NCBI GenBank assembly: GCA_903941105.1
Contig: CAJANL010000064.1
Location: 1-36,300 of the forward strand
Source of the DNA: an uncultured Rhodospirillaceae bacterium
GTDB lineage: Bacteria; Pseudomonadota; Alphaproteobacteria; Rhodospirillales; Magnetospirillaceae
Length of the DNA stretch: 36,300 nucleotides
Reading direction: 5' to 3'
A program made the translations under genes and the position numbers. Shown one piece after another: positions 14,751 through 21,876 of the stretch. The notes beneath the pieces were generated by a model, which saw only the letters and a list, made by a program, of their open reading frames with translations, did no database searches and was not told the origin of the DNA. Each line of letters opens with the position of its first letter. Positions within the stretch are counted from its first letter, which is position 1.

Positions 14751-14770
14751 TGTGCCGGCGATTTTCATTT
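14734..14770. repeat. 17-bp tandem direct repeat, period 20
   Basis: GCCGGCGATTTTCATTT occurs at 14734-14750 and again at 14754-14770. The copies are exact and separated by TGT. The unit contains the 3' arm and T-tract of the terminator above. Confidence 0.85.
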
Positions 14771-14872
14771 CGCTCCCACATTGGCGCATGGCTGCCATAT
14801 TCCGGCATTTTTACGATCTGTTAGCTGGTGCAGCATGATAATGATGCGGTGCATCAGATGAGGTCATGTGTC

Positions 14873-15022
14873 ATGGAAGCCCGCCGTCGTTCCCTGCCGG
14901 ACAAGGACAAGCACCCCGCTTCCGGTGATACGGAGCAAGCCAAGATGCTCAAAAAGCAGGAAAAAGAGCGGCGTGATTATGATTTCAGCGTACTGAAGTC
15001 GCTATTCGACGACGAAACCTGA
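14873..15022 (+). CDS. Small charged hypothetical protein, 49 aa
   Basis: 49 aa from ATG 14873, with TGAGG at 14859-14863 nine bases upstream. In-frame alternatives are ATG 14858 and GTG 14828. The product is very hydrophilic (ARRRSLPDKDKHPASG, MLKKQEKERRDYDFSVLKSL) with a short predicted helix and acidic end FDDET. There is no known domain. Coding is supported only by the start site and the isolated position, so this is a modest call. It converges on cytochrome c'. Confidence 0.45.
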   Translation: MEARRRSLPDKDKHPASGDTEQAKMLKKQEKERRDYDFSVLKSLFDDET

Positions 15023-15031
15023 TCGCCGGCA

Positions 15032-15050
15032 CCCCCGCCTGGGGCGGGGG
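15032..15050. terminator. GC hairpin between convergent genes
   Basis: CCCCCGCC / GGCGGGGG with a 3-base loop lies between the 49-aa gene and the end of the cytochrome c' gene. There is no T-run on either side. It may act as a bidirectional stop or RNA stabiliser. Confidence 0.4.
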
Positions 15051-15066
15051 CGCGGCAACACCTTCA

Positions 15067-15519
15067 TCAATCCTTGCGGAAATCGTCGTGGCAGGCCTTG
15101 CAGGTGCCGCCCAGCGCCTTGAAGGCGTTGGTCGACTGCTCGATGTTGCCGGCCTTTGCGGTGTCGACCAGGGCCAGCGCGGCGCCGAACGCCTTTTTAC
15201 CGGCCTCGTCGAACTTGGCACGGTCGCTCCAGATGACCGCCTTGGCCTTGGTCTCGCCGATGTCACTGCCGACGGGATAGGCGTTGCCCATATGCTTGAA
15301 CGCGTCGACGATACCCTCGGCATGCCAGGACAGATTCTCCGTGGCGCCGTTCTTGAGCAGCAGGATCGACTTCAGACCGCCCATGTGGCCGGCGACGATC
15401 TTGTAGATGCCCTGGCGGTGAACGATGACCGGGTTGTTCTCGTCGGCAATGGCAACGGGGGCCAGCGCGGCGGTGGCGACGATGGCGGCGCAGGCCGCGA
15501 GAACCAGTTTGCGTGACAT
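15067..15519 (-). CDS. Cytochrome c' family protein
   Basis: 150 aa, start ATG at 15519 with GAGGGGA upstream on the minus strand. Signal peptide MSRKLVLAACAAIVATAALAP with cleavage near AIA-DE. The mature part is a four-helix pattern with VIVHRQGIYKIVAGHMGGLK in helix 1 and the heme c site CKACH eight residues or so before the C-terminus, exactly where cytochromes c' carry it. These periplasmic proteins bind NO or CO and are linked to nitrosative-stress tolerance in denitrifying or phototrophic alphaproteobacteria (family knowledge). It is followed by a PagL-like gene upstream on the same strand, but the 98-base gap suggests its own promoter. Confidence 0.9.
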   Translation of the reverse strand: MSRKLVLAACAAIVATAALAPVAIADENNPVIVHRQGIYKIVAGHMGGLKSILLLKNGATENLSWHAEGIVDAFKHMGNAYPVGSDIGETKAKAVIWSDRAKFDEAGKKAFGAALALVDTAKAGNIEQSTNAFKALGGTCKACHDDFRKD

Positions 15520-15617
15520 GGACGGCGATCCCCTCTGGATGATATCTGGACAGGGGATCATGCTACCGGTTTCCGCGACCGACACAATCCCTGGCTGCGT
15601 AACACAGTGTTTCCGTT

Positions 15618-16145
15618 TCAGAAACGATAGCCGTAGCGCAGCCCCACCCCGTCCAACCCGGCGTTGTGGCTGGCGAGATTGGCATTGCTGACGTGGTCGA
15701 TCATCAGCGACAGGCTGTGATGGGCGTCGAAGCGCCATCCCAATGATACGGATTCGCGAAAAAGCACCCGGGAGCCGAGCGCCTTGCGGCCCGGGTCCTT
15801 CTTGTTCAGCTTGCCGTCATGCACGGCGCCGCCCAGGCTGCCTTCGCAGAACAGGGTCCCGGTGAAGTCGTAGGCCCAGGTCAGGCCGCCATAGGCCTGA
15901 TCGGTGTCGCCGACGCTGTTGACTGAGGCGCCGATGTGAGGCCGCGGTGCGCCGATGACGTCGAGCGCGCTTGGAGAGGCGAACAGCACCTCCACATTGC
16001 CGTCGGTACCGCGCTCCTTGTCGACAGTCATGATCCCGGCATCATGGTGCAGCATGCCCAGGCGAATTTCGGAGACGATGCCCTCGGCCGCCGCCGAGGC
16101 GGGCAGCAGTACGGCGGCGAGGGCAATCTTACGAATACGGCGCAT
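15618..16145 (-). CDS. PagL-like lipid A 3-O-deacylase (acyloxyacyl hydrolase family)
   Basis: About 175 aa with signal peptide MRRIRKIALAAVLLPASAAA; ATG 16145 is chosen for the best signal peptide, with 16157 and 16181 as in-frame alternatives. It is a small outer-membrane beta-barrel by composition (alternating aromatic/hydrophobic strands, C-terminal GLRYGYRF ending in Phe). The PagL active-site pattern is visible: DHVSNANLASHNAGLD, with His and Ser two apart. The usual Glu fourteen residues after His is Asp here. PagL removes the 3-O acyl chain of lipid A. The neighbours do not form a lipid A operon. Confidence 0.75.
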   Translation of the reverse strand: MRRIRKIALAAVLLPASAAAEGIVSEIRLGMLHHDAGIMTVDKERGTDGNVEVLFASPSALDVIGAPRPHIGASVNSVGDTDQAYGGLTWAYDFTGTLFCEGSLGGAVHDGKLNKKDPGRKALGSRVLFRESVSLGWRFDAHHSLSLMIDHVSNANLASHNAGLDGVGLRYGYRF

Positions 16146-16223
16146 GGCCGGAAGCATCGCCGCCGCCGCCGTAACCGGCAATATGCCGTCGGTCGTGACT
16201 CCCCCTGCTATTGGGGAAGTATC

Positions 16224-16691
16224 CTACTGCCCGGTGAACTCGATGGCGCCGCCGGGCAGCAGGTAGAGCACTAGGGCGCGGCCACCCTTGACCGTGGGGC
16301 GATGGGCCGAGCCGGCACGCAGGACGAACCAGCCGCGGCCGTGCCCGTCGAACTTGGCGCCGTCATCCACCGGCATCACCAAACAGATCTCGCCATTGGG
16401 GTGGCGGTGGTGCGGCCCGACGATTTCTGTGAGGTCGACCACATCGACGCTGAGATCGTGGCTCGCCGGCGTCGCCTGTATCACCCGACCGAAGCGCCGG
16501 CCCTCGCCGCCTTGCGAGCACATCCAGCCGGCGGCAATGGCCTGGTGACAGGCCTGCTCCACCGCCGTGACCACTTCGCCGCTGGCGGGGAAGGCGGTCT
16601 CAAGGTCGTCGGTCAGAGCGCGGTCACAGGCGCGTCCGGCGGCGGTGGCGATGATGGGCTGCATCAAACTGGCGAACTGGTCCGGCGTCAT
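16224..16691 (-). CDS. 4-hydroxylaminobenzoate lyase family protein (PnbB/DUF4863-like)
   Basis: 155 aa. ATG 16691 is preferred because AGGGG lies nine bases before it; ATG 16700 has no room for a ribosome-binding site. The C-terminal half is distinctive: RRFGRVIQATPASHDLSVDV, VGPHHRHPNGEICLVMPV, DGHGRGWFVLRAGSAHRPTV and ALVLYLLPGGAIEF. This is the pattern I associate with p-hydroxylaminobenzoate lyase (PnbB), which releases ammonium to give protocatechuate in 4-nitrobenzoate breakdown. The His-rich HHRHPNGE segment looks like a cupin-type metal site. No nitroreductase or protocatechuate gene is nearby, so the substrate may differ here. The 42-base gap to the PagL-like gene allows co-transcription. 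Confidence 0.7.
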   Translation of the reverse strand: MTPDQFASLMQPIIATAAGRACDRALTDDLETAFPASGEVVTAVEQACHQAIAAGWMCSQGGEGRRFGRVIQATPASHDLSVDVVDLTEIVGPHHRHPNGEICLVMPVDDGAKFDGHGRGWFVLRAGSAHRPTVKGGRALVLYLLPGGAIEFTGQ

Positions 16692-16795
16692 CGGCGTCAT
16701 CCCCTGGTGAAGGCCGAGGTCATATTGCCCTCAAGGCAGTCTTTCCGCCAGCCCCCGCGCTTCCCATCTGACTTGCCGCGGAGGAGGACGAAGTC

Positions 16796-17293
16796 ATGCA
16801 GCGACGGTTTGCGATCTTTTTGGTGGGGTGCCTGTGCCTGGGCGGCTGCCAGAACATGGCGGGCAGTGGCGCCCCCGGGGAATTCGGCGCCAACAAGAGC
16901 ACCGGCGGCGGCATTCTTGGCGCCGTCGGAGGCGGTCTGGCGGGGGCGCAATTCGGTCATGGCTCGGGCAATGTGGCCATGGCGGCGCTGGGCACCCTGT
17001 TGGGTGCCTTCATCGGCCACGAGGTCGGCACCTCGCTCGACCGCGCCGATCAGGTGGCGGCGACACGGGCCGAATCGAAGGCCTATCAGGCGCCGATCGG
17101 TCATTCGGTCACTTGGAACAACCCCGACAGTGGCCATGCCGGTACCATCACTCCGGTGCGCGAGGGTACGGACTCTTCCGGCCGCTATTGCCGCGAGTTC
17201 CAGCAACAGGTGGTGATCGACGGCCGGACCCAGTCGGCGCATGGCACCGCCTGCCGCGAGCCCGACGGCAGTTGGAGGGTGATCTCGCAGTAA
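16796..17293 (+). CDS. Glycine-zipper outer-membrane lipoprotein (17 kDa surface antigen-like)
   Basis: 165 aa with GGAGGAGG before ATG 16796. Lipoprotein signal peptide with lipobox LGGC (Cys18). Residues about 37-80 are a glycine-zipper segment (GGGILGAVGGGLAGAQFGHG, TLLGAFIGHEVG) typical of the 17-kDa antigen/SmpA-like lipoprotein group. A C-terminal beta domain follows (SVTWNNPDSGHAGTITPVRE, YCREFQQQVVIDGRTQ, GTACREPDGSWRVI), with Cys pairs matching the family. It is thought to act in the outer membrane; the exact role is unknown. It is divergent from the lyase gene and converges on the small membrane protein. Confidence 0.85.
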   Translation: MQRRFAIFLVGCLCLGGCQNMAGSGAPGEFGANKSTGGGILGAVGGGLAGAQFGHGSGNVAMAALGTLLGAFIGHEVGTSLDRADQVAATRAESKAYQAPIGHSVTWNNPDSGHAGTITPVREGTDSSGRYCREFQQQVVIDGRTQSAHGTACREPDGSWRVISQ

Positions 17294-17324
17294 CTAACCT
17301 CAGTCGGGGCGACGGCGGCGGCGA

Positions 17325-17678
17325 TCAATCATGGCGACGGCGGCGCCGCAGGGCGCTCCAGGCGATCCACAGCAGGGCCGGGGGGGCGACGGTGAACAGC
17401 AGGCGGTCGAACACCCGCTCCATGCCGCCGCGCTCGCCGGCCAGCAGGATGGCCTGCTTGCAGTCGTAGCGCTGCTGGAAGGTGCCCTCGCACTTGCTCA
17501 TGCGTTCCTGCACCACCGGCATGGTGTGGTTTTCGAACAGCGCGGTGGCGGGAACTTCGGCCAGCAGTTTCCAACTGGAGACGGCGATCCATGCCAGGCA
17601 CGACAGCGCCAACAAAGCGCCGATCCAGCGATCGCGCCGCTGGGGGTCGCTGAAAAGGTCGTTGAGGAAACTGGACAT
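17325..17678 (-). CDS. Small inner-membrane protein, 117 aa
   Basis: 117 aa from ATG 17678. Two membrane helices: about residues 18-40 (WIGALLALSCLAWIAVSSWK) and about 90-108 (LLFTVAPPALLWIAWSAL), followed by a basic end RRRRRHD. Between them is a roughly 50-residue loop with two Cys (KCEGTFQQRYDCKQAIL), which could form a disulfide if periplasmic; the positive C-terminus fits a cytoplasmic tail. I do not recognise a family. It lies 75 bases downstream of pgl on the same strand. Confidence 0.65.
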   Translation of the reverse strand: MSSFLNDLFSDPQRRDRWIGALLALSCLAWIAVSSWKLLAEVPATALFENHTMPVVQERMSKCEGTFQQRYDCKQAILLAGERGGMERVFDRLLFTVAPPALLWIAWSALRRRRRHD

Positions 17679-17753
17679 GGCAGTACTCGACCGCGAACGG
17701 CTTTCGACCCCAAGATATTGCGTCGCCACGGTTAAGGGGGGATTAACGTCGCG

Positions 17754-18419
17754 TCAGTCGTGATAATGAAAAACCTCCACCGGCACCGCCGTCTGCTCCA
17801 GCACGGCGGCAATGGGCAGGCCGGATGGTGGCCGGCGTGCCAGTCCGAGGCGATGGTCGCCGCCGAACAGCAGGAACAGGGCGCGGGTGGCCAGCAGGCG
17901 GCCCAGGCCGAGGCTGATGCGGGCTTGCGGAGGTTTCGGCGCCAGCCCCGCCAGGCACGGGCCATCGCCATCCAAGGGCTGGCCGGGGAACAGCGAGGCG
18001 ACATGGCCGTCGTCGCCCAATCCCAGCACCACGGCGTCGAAGCGGTCCGGCAGGGTGGCCAGCCGGGCGCCGATCTCCGCCAGGCCATGGGCGGGGGCAG
18101 GGGCCGAAGAAACCAGTCCGATGAAGTGCGCCGCCGCCGCCGGCCGTCCTTCCAGGTGGCGCCGCACCAGCCCCTGGTTGCTGTCGGGCGAGGCGGGCGG
18201 CACCCAGCGATCGTCGGTCAGTGTCAGGCTGATGCGCTCCCAGGCCAGGGGGCGGGCGAACAGGGCGTCGAACAAGGGCAGGGGGGAACGGCCGCCGGGA
18301 AGCGCCAGCGCCGCCGCACCGCGCCGGGCGAGCGCCTGATCGAGCAGGACCGCCATGTGATCGGCCAGGGCGGCTCCCGCCGCCGCCTTGGATGCGAAGC
18401 TGCGGAATTCAGGGGTCAC
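17754..18419 (-). CDS. pgl: 6-phosphogluconolactonase
   Basis: 221 aa, starting with GTG at 18419, two bases after the hemerythrin stop. Family motifs are clear: ALALPGGRSPLPLFDAL (sugar-phosphate loop), LTLTDDRWVPPASPDSNQGL and VVLGLGDDGHVASLFPGQPL. It hydrolyses 6-phosphogluconolactone to 6-phosphogluconate in the oxidative pentose phosphate or Entner-Doudoroff route, in the cytoplasm. The usual partners zwf and edd are not in the window. The tight spacing to the hemerythrin gene implies co-transcription, an odd pairing that may only reflect position. Confidence 0.92.
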   Translation of the reverse strand: MTPEFRSFASKAAAGAALADHMAVLLDQALARRGAAALALPGGRSPLPLFDALFARPLAWERISLTLTDDRWVPPASPDSNQGLVRRHLEGRPAAAAHFIGLVSSAPAPAHGLAEIGARLATLPDRFDAVVLGLGDDGHVASLFPGQPLDGDGPCLAGLAPKPPQARISLGLGRLLATRALFLLFGGDHRLGLARRPPSGLPIAAVLEQTAVPVEVFHYHD

Positions 18420-18421
18420 GA

Positions 18422-18841
18422 CTAGGCAATATCCTCGGGACGCAGGCCGATATAGTCGAGATAGACCGCCAGCGCACCGTCATCCAGCAAGATCCGCCGG
18501 ATCAGATGGTTCTGCATGTCGAAGATGACCTGGCGCATCTCGTGGTGGCGTTCGGTGGCGGCGATGATCGCGGGTACTTCCTTGGCGGCGGCGATTGCGA
18601 GTTGGTGGCTGCGGACATGATCGTCGGTGCGATGGTAGCGGTGCTGCATCATGAGTTGTTCTTCACGATCGCAGTGAGTGGTCAGCAGGTCGATATATTC
18701 GGCCATGCTGCCTTGGGCGCCATCAATGTTTCGGTCGTCGACATGCGCCTGCGTCGAATTCAGCAGGTCGAGCATCCTCTGATGCTCAACATCCAGGACG
18801 GGCACTCCGATGGCCATGGATTCAAGCCAGGGAATCGACAT
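18422..18841 (-). CDS. Bacteriohemerythrin-like protein with one iron ligand replaced
   Basis: 139 aa, a single hemerythrin domain with no signal peptide. Ligand-type residues are His20 (DVEHQRML), His56 and Glu60 (THCDREE), His75 and His79 (DDHVRSHQ) and Asp120 (LLDD). The spacing is that of standard bacteriohemerythrins, where a His should sit five residues before the Asp; that position is Arg115 here. His112 is one helical turn earlier and could substitute. Normal family members carry a di-iron O2-binding site and serve O2 storage or sensing. With one ligand altered, the site may be mono-iron, shifted or inactive. It is first in an operon with pgl and has an AT-rich upstream region. Confidence 0.85.
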   Translation of the reverse strand: MSIPWLESMAIGVPVLDVEHQRMLDLLNSTQAHVDDRNIDGAQGSMAEYIDLLTTHCDREEQLMMQHRYHRTDDHVRSHQLAIAAAKEVPAIIAATERHHEMRQVIFDMQNHLIRRILLDDGALAVYLDYIGLRPEDIA

Positions 18842-18843
18842 GA

Positions 18844-18882
18844 CTTAGTCCCCAATCAATTTCGCTTGGTCCCCATAATCAA
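18844..18882. repeat. Imperfect direct repeat upstream of the hemerythrin gene
   Basis: CTTAGTCCCCAATCAA (18844-18859) and CTTGGTCCCCATAATCAA (18865-18882) are near copies about 21 bases apart, two helical turns, just upstream of the minus-strand start at 18841. This could be a tandem operator or a duplicated ribosome-binding region, since the minus strand reads TTGATT..GGGGAC..AAG. Confidence 0.5.
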
Positions 18883-18959
18883 CGTATTCTCTCCTGTAGC
18901 TGTATTCAATGCTTTAGTGATGAACTCATACAACGGTAAGTACGGTAAACACCTGACGA

Positions 18960-20336
18960 TTATTTAGCGCGTGGTAGGACCACTGTCACTGCTAACCCGC
19001 CACCGGGGGCGTCGGACAGGCAGATGTCGCCGCCATGGGCTCGCACCGCGGCGCGGGCGATCGCCAATCCCAGCCCGGTGCCGCCGGTGTCGCGTGAGCG
19101 CGAGCTCTCCAGCCTGACGAAGGGCTGGAAGACACGCTCGCGGTCGGCTGCGGGGATGCCGGGGCCGTCGTCCTCGATCAGGACGGTGACGTCGTGCTCC
19201 AGGGTGGCCAGGGTCACCCGAGCGCGCTTGCCGTATCGGGCGGCATTGTCCACCAGATTGGCCAGCGCCCGCTTGAGGGCGGCGGGGCGGGCGTGGACCA
19301 CCAGGGTGTCGGGCCCCTGATACGAGGCTTCGACGCCGCTGGCGGCCATGTCGTCCACCAAGCCTTGCACCAGCGTCGCCACGTCGACCCTGGCCCGGGG
19401 CTCGCGCGCCGCGTCGTCGCGGGCGAAGGCCAGGGTGGCGGCGATCATCTGCTCCATTTCTTCGAGGTCGGACAGCATCTTGGCGCGCTGCTCGTCGTCC
19501 TCGACGAATTCGGCGCGCAGGCGCAGCCGGGTGATGGGGGTGCGCAGGTCATGGCTGATGGCCGCCAGCATCTGGGTGCGGTCCTCGACGAAGCGGCGGA
19601 TGCGCTTCTGCATCAGGTTGAAGGCCGAGGCGGCGCGGCGCACTTCGCGCGGGCCGTCTTCCGACATGGGCGGTGCGCCCACATCGACGCCCAGGCGTTC
19701 GGCGGCGGCGGCAAAGCCGTCGAACGGCCGCGCCGCGCGCCGCACCGCCAGCAGCGCCACGGCGGTTACCACCAGGAGGGCCAGCAGCAATGGCAGCACG
19801 AAGCGCGGCCGCCACAGCGAATCGCCGTGTTCCATGGGCGCGAGAACGTTGAGCCAGCTGCCGTCGTTCAGCCGCACCGAGATGCGCAACGCCGTGCGCG
19901 GCGGCAGGCCATGGTCACGGCCGCCATGCATGCCGAAGCCGCGGCCACGGCCGGGACCGGGGGAGGGGGGAGGGGCGGCGGAAACCCGCACTTCGCGGCC
20001 GTCGAGGCTGCGTTCGAGGATGGGCCGCACGGTGGCGGCCAGACCTTCCTCCTCGGGATCGGTGACGAGGGGGGCCACTCCCCAGCCGACCCGGAAGCGC
20101 GGCGTGTCCAGATTGCGCAGGGCGGTCATCCGGCTGTCGGGCGCGGTTTCCTCGGCCAGGTGAACCAGCCCGGCCACCCGCTCGGCGGCGAAGCGGCCCC
20201 CCAGCGCCGACAGCGCCTCGTGACGGGCGCCGGCGAACAGGAACAGTGCCAGGGCCAGCGACAGAACCAGCGCCGCCACCAGCACCACCGCGGTGCGGCC
20301 GACCACCGTATCGGGGAGCAGTCGGGCAAGGATCAT
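18960..20336 (-). CDS. Sensor histidine kinase, EnvZ/OmpR-type partner
   Basis: 458 aa. Membrane helix 1 at about 15-35, a periplasmic sensor of about 140 residues, helix 2 at about 178-197, a HAMP linker (about 198-250), HisKA with phospho-acceptor His262 in AAISHDLRTPITRLRLRAEF, then HATPase_c with N-box NLVDNAARYG, G1 DDGPGIPAADRERVFQPFVR and G2 GGTGLGLAIARAAVRAHGG. The periplasmic part includes a Gly/Pro/His-rich stretch (about 122-145, PPPSPGPGRGRGFGMHGGRD), which might bind metal but may only be a linker. Its start overlaps the response regulator stop as ATGA, so the two are coupled. The signal is unknown. Confidence 0.93.
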   Translation of the reverse strand: MILARLLPDTVVGRTAVVLVAALVLSLALALFLFAGARHEALSALGGRFAAERVAGLVHLAEETAPDSRMTALRNLDTPRFRVGWGVAPLVTDPEEEGLAATVRPILERSLDGREVRVSAAPPPSPGPGRGRGFGMHGGRDHGLPPRTALRISVRLNDGSWLNVLAPMEHGDSLWRPRFVLPLLLALLVVTAVALLAVRRAARPFDGFAAAAERLGVDVGAPPMSEDGPREVRRAASAFNLMQKRIRRFVEDRTQMLAAISHDLRTPITRLRLRAEFVEDDEQRAKMLSDLEEMEQMIAATLAFARDDAAREPRARVDVATLVQGLVDDMAASGVEASYQGPDTLVVHARPAALKRALANLVDNAARYGKRARVTLATLEHDVTVLIEDDGPGIPAADRERVFQPFVRLESSRSRDTGGTGLGLAIARAAVRAHGGDICLSDAPGGGLAVTVVLPRAK

Positions 20337-21058
20337 GCCTTCTCCACCGCCGGGGTGAACAGATAGCCGCCGCCGCGCACCGTCTTGATCATCTGCGGGT
20401 CGCGGGCGTCGTCGCCCAGTTTGCGGCGCAGCCGGCTGACCTGGATGTCAACGCTGCGGTCGAAGGGGATGGCGTTGCGGCCGCGCGCCAGATCGAGCAA
20501 CTGGTCGCGCGACAGCACGCGGCGGGGATGGCCGACGAAGGCCTGCAGCAGGTCGAACTCGCCGGCCGACAGCGCCACCACCACGCCGTCGGCCGACAGC
20601 AGGTCGCGGCTGGTGAGGTCGAGCGTCCAGCCGGCGAAGCGCAGGCGCGAGCCGCTGACGCGCTCCTCGGCGGCCGCGGCGGCCACTTGGGCGCGGCGCA
20701 GCACCGCCTTGATGCGGGCCAGCAGTTCGCGCGGGTTGAATGGTTTCGGCAGATAGTCGTCGGCGCCCATCTCCAGGCCGACGATGCGGTCGGTGTCCTC
20801 GCCCATGGCGGTAAGCATGACGATGGGGACCGGCCGGCCGGCGGCGCGCAGCCGCCGCGTCAGCGACAGCCCGTCCTCGCCCGGCAGCATGAGGTCGAGC
20901 ACGATCAGGTCGATGCGCCGCTCGTCGAGCACCCGCAGCATTTCCGCGCCATCGCGCGCCGTGGTCACCCGCAGCGCATGCTTGGCCAGGAAGCGGGCCA
21001 GCAGGTCGCGGATTTCGCGGTCGTCATCGACCACCAGGATGTGCGGGCTGGTGTCCAT
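20333..21058 (-). CDS. OmpR-family response regulator
   Basis: 241 aa from ATG 21058. Receiver domain with acidic pocket VVDDDREI, phospho-acceptor Asp55 in LIVLDLMLPGEDG, Thr in VMLTAMGED and Lys in YLPKPFNPREL. A winged-helix OmpR/PhoB DNA-binding domain follows (about 145-240: LTSRDLLSADGVVVALSAGE, HPRRVLSRDQLLDLARGR, DRSVDIQVSRLRRKLGDD, IKTVRGGGYLF). It is first in the two-gene unit with the histidine kinase. The short 110-base gap to divergent hisG probably holds promoters for both; I could not assign boxes with confidence. Confidence 0.95.
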   Translation of the reverse strand: MDTSPHILVVDDDREIRDLLARFLAKHALRVTTARDGAEMLRVLDERRIDLIVLDLMLPGEDGLSLTRRLRAAGRPVPIVMLTAMGEDTDRIVGLEMGADDYLPKPFNPRELLARIKAVLRRAQVAAAAAEERVSGSRLRFAGWTLDLTSRDLLSADGVVVALSAGEFDLLQAFVGHPRRVLSRDQLLDLARGRNAIPFDRSVDIQVSRLRRKLGDDARDPQMIKTVRGGGYLFTPAVEKA

Positions 21059-21168
21059 GGCTTGGTTATAGCGCGACGGCGGCGACGAGGCGGGCGGAAA
21101 ATGGTAACCGAGGGTAACAGTGTCGCCCCCCTCGTCACCATGCTGGCACGGCGCGGCGAAAACAGGTA

Positions 21169-21876
21169 ATGATGGCCGCCCTCCAAGCCACGGGTTGCAG
21201 AGTCGTGCCGACACAAGACAAGCTGGTGATCGCCCTGCCCAAGGGCCGTATTCTCGACGAGGCCATGCCGCTGGTTCGCGCCGCCGGTATCGAGCCCGAA
21301 GCCGAGTTCGACAACCCCAAGACCCGCCTGCTGCGGTTCGGCACCAACCATCCGCATATCGATATTATCCGGGTGCGGTCGTTCGACGTCGCCACCTTCG
21401 TAGCCTTCGGTGCCGCCCATCTCGGCGTGGCGGGCAACGACGTGCTGATGGAATTCGACTACCCCGAGATCTATGCGCCGCTCGATCTCGGCATCGGCCG
21501 CTGCCGCCTGTCGGTGGCCGAATCGGTCGACCTCGCCGAAAGCGACGATCCCCGGCGCTGGAGTCACGTGCGCATCGCCACCAAATATCCCGAGGTGACC
21601 CGCCGCCATTTCGCCCAGCGGGGCGTGCAGGCCGAGTGCGTCAAGCTCAACGGGGCGATGGAACTGGCGCCGTCGCTGGGTCTGTGTCGCCGCATCGTCG
21701 ATCTGGTGTCCACCGGCTCGACCCTGACGGCCAACGGACTGAAGGAGATCGAGGTGATCGCCGAGGTGACCAGCCGCCTGATCGTCAACCGCGCCGCCTT
21801 GAAGACCCGATCGGACGAACTCACCGGATGGATCGAACGCTTCCGTGCCGCCGTGGGGACGCAGAATGCCGCGTGA
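21169..21876 (+). CDS. hisG: ATP phosphoribosyltransferase, short form (HisG)
   Basis: 235 aa. It catalyses the first step of histidine synthesis, ATP plus PRPP to N1-phosphoribosyl-ATP. Family motifs: [20 protein letters not shown], the conserved [46 protein letters not shown] and [14 protein letters not shown] (PRPP loop). The length shows it is the short HisG type without the C-terminal regulatory domain, which normally needs HisZ as regulatory partner; no hisZ is in this window. ATG 21169 follows AGGTA; a later start near 21208 (just before [11 protein letters not shown]) would still keep the full fold. It overlaps hisD by 11 bases. Confidence 0.95.
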   Translation: MMAALQATGCRVVPTQDKLVIALPKGRILDEAMPLVRAAGIEPEAEFDNPKTRLLRFGTNHPHIDIIRVRSFDVATFVAFGAAHLGVAGNDVLMEFDYPEIYAPLDLGIGRCRLSVAESVDLAESDDPRRWSHVRIATKYPEVTRRHFAQRGVQAECVKLNGAMELAPSLGLCRRIVDLVSTGSTLTANGLKEIEVIAEVTSRLIVNRAALKTRSDELTGWIERFRAAVGTQNAA

